From the NCBI GenBank assembly GCA_009746045.1, contig RPFO01001415.1:1-64000 (forward strand): DNA of 64,000 bases, given 5' to 3'. Made by a program: the position numbers and the translations under genes. This stretch comes from Mesostigma viride. Its lineage: Eukaryota > Streptophyta > Mesostigmatophyceae > Mesostigmatales > Mesostigmataceae. The notes under the pieces were generated by a model, which was not told the origin of the DNA, did no database searches, and saw nothing but the letters and a program-made list of their open reading frames with translations. Of this stretch, positions 10,734 to 21,522 are shown in pieces. How positions within the stretch are numbered: the stretch's first letter is position 1; each line of letters begins with the position of its first letter.

Positions 10734-11443
10734 TTGAAGGAACTCCTGGTGCCCGAGGGCCTGCTCAAGTCGATCAAAGATATGATGCGGATCCTCACTT
10801 TTGAGGTGTCGGGCGACCCGGTCCAGGCGACACTGGCATTCGAGAGGATGCTGGAAGACACTACGTTGACTTTTCCAGATGATTTCAGCGTCGTGCTTTT
10901 CCTGGGCAAGGCCCTCGCCAGTGCTGTGATTACTGACAGCAGTATCCAAGGCTTGGCACCCGTCCTGACAAAGGAAAAGCTGCAAAGCAGGACTACCAGC
11001 TTTACTGCAATCCGGAAGGCCTTCGCCCTCGGTGGCGCGGCACAGGAATCGGCGGGAAGGGGATCTGCCACCAAGCCCGCGGGAACAGCAAGCATCAGTG
11101 CTGTTTTTGGGGAGGGCGACAGACGCGAAAAGTGCCCGAGGTGCCAGCCGGCACTGGCCACAACCGTGACAGCTGCAATGCCAACAAGAATTTTCCTCTG
11201 TCGACCAATTTGTGTGGCAAGTGCCACAAGCCAGGCCACAAGGCCAGGTTTTGCAAGTCCGGCAGGCAGCCGGACAAGAAAAAGGATGCCACTGCCGACG
11301 AGGGTATAGGGCCGGGCCCATTAGGAGGCCTCGTCGGAGCATGCGCTGGGGATCGTCCCCAGCAGGCACAGCAAGCGCAGCAGGCGCAGCAGGCGCAGCA
11401 GCCGGAAACTAGACGGCCCAGGACAGGGCGTATTCGACAGTGA
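10734..11443 (+). pseudogene. Gag-like remnant of a second retroelement
   Basis: Directly after the LTR comes a decayed Gag-like region. The first frame (10,734-11,309) has a helical capsid-like stretch. A second frame from 11,132 carries a zinc knuckle, CGKCHKPGHKARFC (C-X2-C-X4-H-X4-C), and a partial first knuckle, CPRC continuing as GHNRDSC across a frame change. A Gln-Ala repeat (QQAQQAQQAQ) from a CAG-rich microsatellite closes it. The recent Ty3 element therefore inserted into this gag-like sequence. Confidence 0.65.
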
Positions 11444-11477
11444 TAGGGTTCTGCAGTCTAGCCCAGCGGAGCGGCCA

Positions 11478-12555
11478 TTGGCAAATGCAAAGCAAGGGGC
11501 AGCACAAGATCTATCGGACAGTGTACCCGTAACTGATGGTAATGAAAAGCTTGTTTCTATTTACGGAATTGCCTCTCGTCTGCACACATTATTTGGCCAT
11601 GGCACAAATGCTTACAAATTTGCAAATGCATTGGGTGCAGGGGCAGACTGCTTTTGGCAGCATGTCGAGATTGCTATGCGCATCAGTTGTCCTGTGTGTC
11701 AGGCTACTGGGCCAAAGCTTCCCCGCCACCATGCTAAGCATCCCTCCGCATGCAAAGGGCAGATTGTAGGCGACGTACTGTTCTGGGCGCTTCCCCCTTA
11801 TTTCATAGCCATAGATAGGTATGCTCATAATGTAGCAGTCATCCCGCTGCGGGGTCAGTCAGCGGAAGATTTGGCGGAGGCTATTGACATTCTCTCTGCG
11901 TTTTTCTCTCCTATTGAGTCACTGCAAATGGACAGGCAGTTCGCATGCTTTGAGAGTAAGCCGGGGTTTGAGTACCTCTGGACAGTGGGCCGTCAAGACC
12001 ATGAAGGGCAAGGTTTGGTGGAACGTGCTGTCTGTGCAGGAAATTTAGACAAGCTGCAAGGCGGAACGGTGAGGCTGCTCTTGGTTCTTATGCTAATTCC
12101 CGTTTAGTGTGGGCTTTGCATATTTCTGCATGCCTAAACCGCCGTGTGCTCCTTTCAGTGCCTTCACGCAATTGTGTTATCACTGCAGAGGGCTTGCAGC
12201 ATGGCCACTACCTGCCTGAAGTAGAAGAGGAATGCATGGGCACAGCATTTGCAACAAAAGTTTGCCGGATCTAGTTCGAAGGGATATGCGTAGGCCGGTT
12301 ACCGCCTATAGCGTAGGGGACCAGGTTTGGATTCATGATGAGGGCTCCTTTGGCAAGAGGGGACAATGGGAGGGCCCAGCCACTGTGGAGGCTGTGGACG
12401 TGCATGTACGCAAGGCGATTGTGTCCTTGCAGGGCAAGCAACACCACATTCCCTGGAGCAGACTCAAGCCTTACCTGCCGCACACGAGCGCATGGGAGCG
12501 ACTTCTCCACTACTACGTACGCGGACGTGGCGCACTTCGTGCGAGAGCCAGGTGA
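11478..12555 (+). pseudogene. Integrase remnant of a second retroelement
   Basis: The zinc-binding module is visible (RLHTLFGH, then CPVC), followed by a DDE-like core: FIAIDRYAHNVAVIPL, LQMDRQ and GLVERAV, with the second Asp and the Glu about 30 residues apart rather than 35. After a break, 12,232-12,555 holds an SH3-like C-terminal module (YSVGDQVWI, WEGPATVEAV, IPWSRLKPY). No reverse transcriptase lies between the gag-like part and this integrase, so this is a deleted or non-autonomous copy. Confidence 0.65.
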
Positions 12556-12859
12556 TGTTCCCACCTCTCCCGGCCCTCGTTCTCTGCCTGCCTAGAGCTG
12601 AACCTATGGATGTCTTTGTGGGGAATAGCGAGGACGATGGTGACGTAGATGATCATTGGTGGGGACGTGCGGGCTCTAGCGGAGGATGTTCGAGGCGTAA
12701 TGAGTGAGCCCCCTGCTGACCTGCGCGAGGGTAGTAGGGCGGGCTTTACTCCTGCCGTTAGCCAGGATCCGGCTGCCGTTAGTCAGCCTAGCCGGGGGCG
12801 TGGTGGTTTGCTGAACAAGATTGTGCTAGGGCTGAGGCGCCGAGACAATACCATGGGGC

Positions 12860-13312
12860 TTGCTTCCCTTCGCAACCCAACCTGTGCATGCAATGGGCAG
12901 TGCACCACCTCTGCTTGACCCGAGCATCGCTGTGATTTCCTCACTCTCGGCCACTTGGTCACTTCAGTGTGGACTTCTCGTGGACACCCAAGCCCAGGTC
13001 TCCATTATTGGGGAGTATTGTGTAGATGATGATTGTCCCTTGTTTCCCTCCCGGTGGACCCAGGTCACTGACTTTGCTAGGTCGGGGTCTTACAAGGTCT
13101 TGGGGGAGATCCCACTAGAGATCCTGGGTGTTGAGACGCCTATGTGTGTGGTGGAGGGATACGAGGGGCCAGCACTTTTGGGGCAGCCATTCTTGTCCCT
13201 ACCCGGGGTCATGTCAGTTAGTAGCACACAGTTGTCTCAAGCGGGCTTTGGTTACCTGAGATTAAACAATTTCTCCCTTGATGTAGCGACTAGCTTAAAT
13301 GGTACTGACTGA
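12860..13312 (+). pseudogene. Retropepsin-like fragment (DTQA in place of DTGA)
   Basis: A 150-aa ORF with LLVDTQAQVSII, which looks like an aspartic protease active site with the conserved Gly changed to Gln, and ALLGQPFLSLPGV, which looks like the second hydrophobic-Gly motif. The Gly loss would be expected to inactivate the enzyme. It lies downstream of the integrase remnant, opposite to the usual order. A fold-based search would be needed for certainty. Confidence 0.45.
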
Positions 13313-13329
13313 TATTTATAGCGGGCAGT

Positions 13330-13363
13330 ACCAACTGTCCGCTACAAATAGCGGACAGTTGGT
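13330..13363. repeat. Perfect 15-bp-stem hairpin
   Basis: The arms accaactgtccgcta and tagcggacagttggt flank a 4-base loop (caaa). It lies 8 bp inside the left end of the 13,323-14,987 segment. Confidence 0.9.
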
Positions 13364-14634
13364 TGGGAGCATATAACACGAATGCCAGTAGGTATTTCCT
13401 TGATATATTTTTAGCCAGGCGTCTTCAGCTAGATGTGTACTACGTCCCGTACATAAACATCACTACATTCTGACAAGTACGCAGGGACTAATTATTATTG
13501 ACCAAAGTACAGGGGGTACCCTGTTCAATGGGACGAAAACGTGAATGTAAAATATTGACATCCGTGCAGATTTGCCGCCATGGCGGTGCAGAAAACTGAC
13601 TGGCGCAGGAGCGTCGATGCATGGATTCGTTCCAAAATTTGTAGGCACACTTCATACGTCATAAGGATGCTATAGACCTAGTAATTGCGCAACCTCTAGC
13701 GAGGCGCGCAATCATCTGGGGCTGGTTTTTATTGCGTCAACACGCGTTCACTACCACGGGGGTGCCGATGAAGCTAGCACTTGGTACTTGCCGTTTTATC
13801 ATTGAATATTTCGCAACGATTAACTTTCTTATGATGTATATCGCATAGTTCATCAGCGCTGTGGGCCAGGGAAGCCTCGGGGCATCGTTTCTGTCATGAG
13901 CTTGCTACCTGTCAGACAGCCTTTTTTGCGGTAGTTGGACCTGGCGCAGTTTGCAGTCGGCCTGCCGCTGCCGTGAAGGAGGTAAAGTGGTTTTATCGTT
14001 CGGTAAGTAATCCCGGACTTAATATTAAGGTTTCGTGGTGTGAAAGTTCCCTCCTTACTACTTTTATGTAATGGTTTGTCGTGGTGGCTGGGTACAACCA
14101 TTTCGCCCAGTTTATCATCCGTTTTGTTCATGGTTAGCTGCGTCTTCATCCTATATACTAGAGTAACGATCGATGTAATGCTTAAATATGTTGTGCATGG
14201 TATTGTGATGGGTTTTCTTGCCTACATTCTTTGGAAAGATGGTATCTTGGCCAGGTTTTGGTTAGCTTTTTGGTTTTGTTAGTAGAGGACACCCCATAGC
14301 CAGTTAGCAGCTAGTACGATAAAGCCCAGCATACAGGGAGCACTAGCTAGCATTGTCATTGAGCTAGGCTTACTTGCACTTGTTTATTACAGCATCAGCA
14401 CAAGAAAAAAGTGAGCATCGTGTTTGGCTTGTGTGGTTTCAAGGGTGTGCCCTTACCATGCTATGATACGTACAAATGTGACTATGCATAGGCGTGGTTA
14501 CCTATCTTTATATGCTATGATGGATGTTCTGCAGCCTGGACAGGATGTAATTAGCATGTTTGATCATCCATGATGTTTTTTGTTGCTAGGGGATAAGAAT
14601 TTGGCTTTGTAATGCTAGCAAGCGTCACCAGCCA

Positions 14635-14662
14635 AACTGTCCGCTATTTGTAGCGGGCAGTT
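14635..14662. repeat. Related inverted-orientation hairpin
   Basis: A 12-bp stem with one G-T pair and loop tttg. It is essentially the reverse complement of the hairpin at 13,330. Confidence 0.8.
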
Positions 14663-15038
14663 ATTTTTAGAGCTTGCAGCTGGGTCCCTGGGACACCCAT
14701 GATGTCAGTATTCAGAGGCCCTTACTGGCTTCCCATTCAACTGCCTTGGCAAGACCAGGACCAACAAACGTGATTTGACATCCAATATTGCATTATATGT
14801 GTCTCTTGTCTCGCACCCTGCGCACCCCCTGCCAGGGGGTGCTATATTTAGCACCCATAGGACATTGCAATATGACCAATGACATGACCCCCAAGGAGGT
14901 CCATATATGTGTGTGCTTTGGTCCTAGTATGGACCATAAATAATAATTAGGTTGGTTTGTGGGCATTATGATGCCATGCAAGTGCTAACTGACTGATATT
15001 TATAGCAGTGAGTTGGATACCGGGCTAGGGGCCTCTCC

Positions 15039-15350
15039 TTGACTATGGTGGCAGCCCTGAAAGGGGTAGAGTACAATGATTCTAAGTTGCCTCCTGCCCG
15101 TGATCTCATCACCCCTAAGGCCCTTACCCCTGAAAGCTTGGGGCTTAATTTCCATGACTTTGCTAAAGAGAGCCCCATGTCCTTCTTTGATGTAGCCAGG
15201 CTCGTCTCGACTGAGGAGGGTCTAGACAATCCAGCAAGCCAGCAAGCCAGCAACATGCCAACACAAGCCAGCACACATGCAGCAAGCACAGCGAGCACTT
15301 ACAACAAAGACGATATCACATCCCCAATCTCCCAGTACCTAGATATCTAG
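15039..15350 (+). CDS. Hypothetical ORF, possibly retroelement remnant
   Basis: A 103-aa ORF (starts MTMVAALKGVEYND) with no recognised domain. It has a plausible amino-acid mix and follows the second copy of the 19-bp direct repeat, so it may continue the element interrupted at 13,322. It could equally be chance. Confidence 0.25.
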   Translation: MTMVAALKGVEYNDSKLPPARDLITPKALTPESLGLNFHDFAKESPMSFFDVARLVSTEEGLDNPASQQASNMPTQASTHAASTASTYNKDDITSPISQYLDI

Positions 15351-15479
15351 TTGAGGCTGATTGCGGGTGGGGGCCACTCAGACGATGAATGGTGGCGACC
15401 TGCCAAAAATTGCCGCACATTGTGTACAGCACTGTCAATGCTACGTGACCTCTCAACAGAGGCCCATGTTCTATTACCA

Positions 15480-15605
15480 CAGCCATGACAGCCATGACAG
15501 CCATGACAGCCACGACAGCCACGACATCCACGACAGCCATGACAGCCATGACAGCCATGACAGCCATGAAAGCCATGACAGCCATGACAGCCATGACAGC
15601 CATGG
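15480..15605. repeat. 9-bp minisatellite (catgacagc)n
   Basis: About 14 units of a 9-bp repeat with a few C/T changes. It produces spurious His-Asp-Ser ORFs on plus and Ala-Val-Met ORFs on minus. Confidence 0.95.
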
Positions 15606-16330
15606 CTGCTCGGCAGCGAACAATACTACAAAGTATATAGCCATAAGTATGAAGTATATAACCACAAGTATATAACCATACCCAACAAGCACGCCTGCTT
15701 AAAAATAAAAAATAAAAATAATTATGATGGGCTCCCTCGATTGACAACGCACTATCGGGACCTGACCCAAAGAAAGCAAGCCCGCTTATATGCGCGCTCC
15801 TACATGCATCGAGAAACAATGCACAACGCAGAAGAACCAAGACAGCTCGCAGTAAAGAAAAGAACACCAGCAACCCCGCTCGCCAGTTGCATGTACTTAC
15901 AAGTGTTGCAAGGTGATGGCGAGCACAGTCGACGGCAACTCGCCTGGCAACATTTGCTCCGCCTGGCAACATAACAAGGCAATATCACTCTTCGAAGTGA
16001 AGCTCAATTGGCAAATGCAGCAATCCAAAGGAACAATCGATAGTAATGCCGACACTTTACTGGATTGGACTGGATTGGACCAATTTACTGGATTGGACCA
16101 GTCTTCCACGACAAATACTGTCAAGCTCTGGAGAAAATCCATGATAAAATGCCTTATCTATCGGATTGAAATTAACGCTGACTGGCGTGCTTAGAAACAA
16201 GGTATTGAAACGTCGATCTACGTTTAGGTAAATGTCCATGCCGCCCCCGGCAATATCCGGAATGTTTCTCCCGCCATGGCTGCCGGGGGTCTGCTGTCTT
16301 GCACTTACGGCAAGCTTACGGCGCCTAATT
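15606..16330. other. Intergenic, no gene seen
   Basis: Contains short tandem ggattggac repeats near 16,062-16,098. Nothing else supportable. Confidence 0.6.
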
Positions 16331-16880
16331 ACACCGTCCGCATTGGAAGTTTGTTATTATGGGTCAATTTTTGCCGTATTTGCATTACGAATAACCCTGG
16401 ATTGTTTGTTGGGGAGCCAGTTAGAGTCCCGGCTTTTTATTATTTAAGGGGAGGGGACATGCCTAAAGGGCACTTTTCTGGAAACCATAACTATGCATGT
16501 GCAAAAAATCCAATGATGATTGGGGACCATAAATATGATTTTAAAAAAATTTTCCAGCCACTTGGGGGGGGTACTAGCCCCCACCATACACCGGCGCTAA
16601 AAATAGAAAAAGACGCTATTTTAGTCACATTTTCCCTAGGACAATGGGCAAACATATTGGGACCAAATCATATATTCCCGCATAGTTCCCCCACTTTTGA
16701 GAAATTCTACCTAATTGGGACCAAGAAATAAGAATGTTTACTCACGTTGATGGATTTCCCGCAAAATAGGTACTTTTTTAATCAAAAAAAAAAAAAAACA
16801 AATCATTAACACATCATATCATGCTCCACCATATATTCCCAAATATTACAGGTGGGGGGGCATGCAGCCCCAAATTTTCA

Positions 16881-17450
16881 GGTCATTCTGACGAGCGCAC
16901 CTCTAGTTGATGGATTTCCTAGGTAGCCACCTGTGACGAAGCTAAGGGAGGTTTTTTAGTGTATCTTACACCATAAACACCCCTTTATCCATCCAAACCA
17001 TGCAAAAACTGGCCAAACCACATGCTGCCAACCTCTGCACATACGGTACCTCCTATGTTCAAGGCTTGACGCCATTCTGACAAGAACTGCCCAAGTTACA
17101 ACCATTCCAAGACGGCCACCCATGTAGACTCTACAAGGAAATTAGAGTAACCATTCAGCCACACTAGCACCTCCTTCTTCATCAAGGACATCTGCAAACT
17201 GACCAAAGCACACATAATTAACTCTTGCACGCTGACGGCAACGCATGCTCAACGTGGGGGGTCATTGTGACAAGAACTACTCAAGTTGATGGGTTTCCTA
17301 TATGACCACCTGACAAGGCGCTAAGGACCACTCAGTAAGTTAGTAACCCCACAATGCCACTTCATATGCCATCCAACATGCACCAAAACCATGCTGAGTA
17401 TGTTTACAATGTACGAAGGGGTGGCCACGCACCTCATATGTCTTCATCAT
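16881..17450. repeat. Degenerate ~190-bp tandem repeat, three units
   Basis: Units begin near 16,881, 17,069 and 17,259, each with a diverged form of 'cattctgacaagaactgc..aagtt'. The units lie inside the TTAA-flanked element. Confidence 0.6.
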
Positions 17451-18680
17451 CCCTCCAGCATGGCCAGCCTTGTAAATATGTTCATAGCCTTGACGATGGT
17501 AGCCCTAATATGCCTAAGCAGCATTTCCTATGTTTCTCCTAGGTTAGAGTGTAAGGTTGATGACAACCAAGCTAATCAACTCAACAACACCTCCTAAACT
17601 GTCCTCCCCGGCATGGATGACAAACTGGGACTATGGAGGGCAAGGAACCAAGTAGGAACATGGTATATATAGCTTGCATGCAGTCATGCATGTCAACCAT
17701 GGTTGGCTCAGCACATTGTAGTCTTGTCACATCATCATAACATAGGAAAGCTCAAACAACCATTGGTGCAAGCTATCTACATGCAGTCACACAAATGCAA
17801 TATCTCCAACATCATCATCACTAAAACACTTCCATCCCTGCACGATAAAATGCAAAGAAACCATTGGCGGCCCTTCAACGCATGAGCGCTGTGATGCCGC
17901 TGCGAAGAGAGGGTGCGTCACTCTCACACAACAAGAAGCGTCCATACGCACAACATCCTTGCCGGAACACGTTTTATGAAATGCCTTATACCTTCCCGAA
18001 GAGCTATAGGCTGCGACTGAAGCGGCCCTGATCACGACATCAACGAAAACAATCTAAAGCTGCCAGGTATTCGACAACACAACGGCAAGCGACGGCGAGA
18101 TAGCTGGCGGAAACTGCCCAAAAAGAACGCAAAAAACCTCGAACGATGAGCTCATAGAAGAAAGCACTGATAGCAGATAACATTCGCGACAAATCTGTAC
18201 CTCGCCCTCGTAAATCCCTCGCCCAGGCGCGCAACAACCGCCGTTCTTCCATGGACAGGTCAGACACGCACTGCGCAGGTCTGAACAATTACTTACCGAT
18301 AATGGCCGAAAATCTGGCAAAAGGCACCAGCTCGGTTTAGAAATCGATGCAAAGGGTATTAACGCCTGCTTCACGGTCAAAATAACCCTAAAAACCGCGA
18401 TTTTACTGCCGCTATCATGAATTCTATTTTATTCCGCGCGACCAAAAAATTCAGATTACCCCCCATGCCGATGGCATAAAAAAACAACAGCGATATTGTA
18501 AACCAGCTGATGTCCGCCACAAACTAACATCATAAACTCATCGTCTTTTAGATTCGAGTAAAATTTATGCATTTCGCCTGCCCTAGTGTGGTAGTTTCGC
18601 CTGAACGCAGTCGCCATGGCCACTTCCGCAAGGGGTGCGCGCACCGTGCACGTGAAATTTATGACCTTCGGTTCCGGCGC
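17451..18680. other. No gene seen
   Basis: Right part of the TTAA-flanked element. Only short ORFs with no recognisable domain. Confidence 0.5.
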
Positions 18681-19068
18681 GAATTTTTTGGCGCCAAAAA
18701 ATTCGGGCATGTCCCGTCCCCTTAATTAAAACCTTTTGTTGGTTTGTTTGTCCTGCAGCCCTTCAAGGCACGTGGGTACTTATTTAATTAAATTTCTTTT
18801 GTTTGTTTGGTACTGAGATATGGTACACGCCGTCCCCAACCCGGCCCGGCGGCCCCCCTTTCGGCGGCCACACGGGCTATAGTCGCTCGGGTATTTCCTC
18901 GTAAATGGTGGGAGAGCCGCGATCGCAGCAATGGTGCTCACCACTAGACACTCCCGGCCAGTTAGGCTAGAAACACACGCCCTGATCAAGCATGCTGTTT
19001 CCGGCCCCACCGTCTAGGTCATCTAGTCGCTCCACACGTAAGCCAGCCATAATTTAGTCAATGCACAA

Positions 19069-19205
19069 GGATACACATTTCCATCACCATTCATCTTCAT
19101 CATCCTGAACGACTCGAAAACGCGGAAAAGATAACGGCAGGCTCGAGCTACCATGGTCCGGATTCTCCCGATTTCTGGCCTGCGCTGGTCATTGTCTCTT
19201 TGATA
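19069..19205. repeat. Dispersed repeat, copy 1
   Basis: About 135 bp nearly identical to ~55,683-55,830. It belongs to a ~310-bp segment (~18,890-19,202) that is absent from the inverted A' copy, so it is an insertion into forward A. Confidence 0.85.
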
Positions 19206-19240
19206 GTCAGTGGAGGTCTCAGGTCAGTGATACCATATTT

Positions 19241-19572
19241 TCCGGTGAAATGGGTGTTAGTTTATTTCCATATAACAGTTAAGGTGACCCAGGTATGCCA
19301 AAAATAGCCTGAAATGCCTAGTTGTGCCTAAATTGGGGTGCCCGCATTAATAAGGCGCGCCCTGCGACCAAGGTAGCCAGTGTACTGTAGATATATCGTC
19401 ATCCGGCATAAGTGTAAAGACCTGGTTCATGCCCATGAGTGCATGGAAGACTTCCAGTGGGCTGGGGGTGTCATTGTTAGGGCCCGGGTCCCATACTTTG
19501 TGTTGTTCCGTCGCCAGGAGCCAGTAACGACGCATAGCCAGGTTCCAAGAGGAGATAAACCGGCGGACCACG
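19241..19572. mobile_element. 332-bp insertion with 14-bp target duplication
   Basis: gtgataccatattt occurs on both sides (19,227-19,240 and 19,573-19,586). The A' copy carries a single, slightly changed copy. A 14-bp duplication suits target-primed insertion, but I see no tail or protein. Confidence 0.7.
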
Positions 19573-20875
19573 GTGATACCATATTTAATTGCTCAAGGCC
19601 CATAAGTATCGCACCGATGAGTACACCGTCCGCATTGGAAGTTCTAACTAAATAATTAGCTTCTGGAAAATGTTCTGGCTGAAAACCATAAAAAAAACAA
19701 AAGAAAATTAATTAATTAACTCCGGGGGCTGAGGACTGGACTCAACAAACAAACAAACAAAATTAATTAATTAACTCATGTGGGCACGGGGTCGTCGCCC
19801 TGTGAGAAAACAAACAAATACTTTATATTATATAAAAGTACATAAAACCTTCGAAAATACCTTGGACAGGCGGGGAACATGAAATATCGTGAAAATCGAA
19901 AAAAAACCGTGAGACTCAGGCCGAGCGCGGGGTGAGGCGCGAACCAAGTGAACCGCTTTTGCATCCAGCAATCCACGCTCTAAGTACTGCCTCGGCAGGG
20001 CACGTCGGTCGGTACTCTGTAGAGGCTGAGGCCTGAGCGTGTCTACAGATGTACATGTAAGATGTACTACTCATGTGCGATACTTATGGGCCTTGAGCAA
20101 TTAAATAGGGTATCACTGACCTGAGACCTCCACTGACTAGTGACCGACTATAGCCTGTGGCCGCCGAAAGGGGGGCCGCCGGGCCGGGTTGGGGACGGCG
20201 TGTACCATATCTACCAAACAAACAAAAGAAATTTAATTAAATAAGTACCCACGTGCCTTGAACGGCTGCAGGACAAACAAACAAACAAAAGGTTTTAATT
20301 AAATAATAAAAACCCGCCGGGACTCTAACTGGCTCCCCAACAAACAATCCAGGGTTATTCGTAATGCAAATACGGCAAAAATTGACCCATAATAACAAAC
20401 TTCCAATGCGGACGGTGTAGTACATCTTACATGTACATCTGTAGACACGCTCAGGCCTCATCAGCCTCTACTGAGTACCGACCGACGTCAGTGCCCTGCC
20501 GAGGCAGTACTGTAGAGCGTGGATTGCTGGATGCAAAAGCGGTTCACTTGGTTCGCGCCTCACCCCGCGCTCGGCCTGCGTCTCGCGGGTTTTTTTCGAT
20601 TTTCACGATATTTCATGTTCCCCGCCTGTCCAAGGTATTTTCGAAGGTTTTATGTACTTTATATTATATAATATAAAGTGTTTGTTTGTTTTCTCACAGG
20701 GCGACGACCCCGTGCCCACATGAGTTAATTAATTAATTTTGTTTGTTTGTTTGTTGAGTCCAGTCCTCAGCCCCCGGAGTTAATTAATTAATTTTCTTTT
20801 GTTTTTTTATGGTTTTCAGCCAGAACATTTTCCAGAAGCTAATTATTTATTTAAAACTTCCAATGCGGACGGTGT

Positions 20876-21522
20876 AACTCCAGTAATTTACGCGCCCGCA
20901 GGCCCACAGGCCGACAGGCGAGCCTTGTATGCAGGCTACGGACCTGCTTGGAGTACCGCGCCAATAGGCTTGGGTGAGTCTGGATGCGCATCCAGATCAT
21001 GAGTCTGAAAAATATGGTCCGCATGCCTAGTTGCCACCCCGCACCAAGAGTCCCAAGGGCGGAAATTGCGGAGTTCCTGCCTCTGCGTTTTCGCGGGAGG
21101 CTGCGTGGGTGCGTCCTGGCTACTGTAGTGGCTACCACTGGTGGCGCGAATGCTTGGCTGCCGGGAGGGCTCGAGAGTCCGGGCTCTGCTCTGCCAGCAC
21201 TTCGCATTTACTCGGGAGTCGCTATGGCGTCGCAAAACCACGCCTACATAAGAACTTCCTTTTCAATGCTTCTTGCTGACGGTTTCTTGAAAGGCGAACT
21301 TAGAATTTATGGTGGGGCTCAGAACGTCTGATTAGGATAGGTGGGAAGAGCAGGGAAAGTACAAGGTGGAAACATGAACTCGACGTGTCGTGTAATCCAC
21401 GTGGGCATGTCCCTCTGCCGAGCAAAGGCGAATGCTGGCCTTGCAGCGTAACATGTTTTTAATGATATGCTTTGCCACGTCACTGACGGTGGGGAGAAGG
21501 GCTGGGCAGGAGGCGAGATAAT
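20876..21522. other. Intergenic / upstream of giant gene
   Basis: No gene supported. A ~30-bp stretch at 20,945-20,974 (gcttggagtaccgcgcc...) recurs at 46,796-46,826 upstream of the prenyl synthase gene. Confidence 0.5.

Larger units (their letters stand above)
13304..15006. repeat. 19-bp direct repeats bounding a 1,665-bp insertion-like segment
   Basis: The same 19 bases (actgactgatatttatagc) occur at 13,304-13,322 and 14,988-15,006, consistent with a long target-site duplication. The interval 13,323-14,987 has no convincing gene; an 80-aa hydrophobic ORF at 14,040-14,282 is not persuasive. It contains two related hairpins. I see no terminal inverted repeats or tail. Confidence 0.5.
16448..18721. 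mobile_element. 2,274-bp DNA transposon-like insertion with TTAA target duplication
   Basis: It is flanked by TTAA at 16,444-16,447 and 18,722-18,725. The ends are 16-bp inverted repeats (left ggggaggggacatgcc at 16,448-16,463; right complement ggggacgggacatgcc at 18,706-18,721; 15/16 match). The inverted A' copy near 20,290-20,307 shows the joined empty site with one TTAA. A 24-bp perfect palindrome lies at 18,681-18,704, next to the right end. TTAA duplication is typical of piggyBac, but the ends start with GGGG rather than CCC, so I do not assign a superfamily. There is no transposase ORF, so it is non-autonomous. Confidence 0.8.
16331..20875. repeat. Interleaved inverted structure A-E-A'-E'
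   Basis: Block A' (20,070-20,418, minus orientation) matches a forward A block that is now split into 16,331-16,447, 18,722-~18,890, ~19,203-19,240 and 19,573-19,622. Block E (19,623-20,070) is followed, after A', by its inverted copy E' (20,417-20,875). All four blocks share a 21-bp terminus starting acaccgtccgcat: plus at 16,331 and 19,623, minus ending at 20,418 and 20,875. A' is contiguous and serves as an unoccupied reference for the insertions in forward A. No transposase is seen. The family is unknown to me. Confidence 0.85.

Noticed and set aside
14040..14282. 80-aa hydrophobic ORF
   Set aside because: No support beyond being open; composition reflects local T-rich sequence.
15316..15972. 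218-aa minus ORF with Met-Ala-Val repeats
   Set aside because: Produced by the 9-bp minisatellite at 15,480-15,605.
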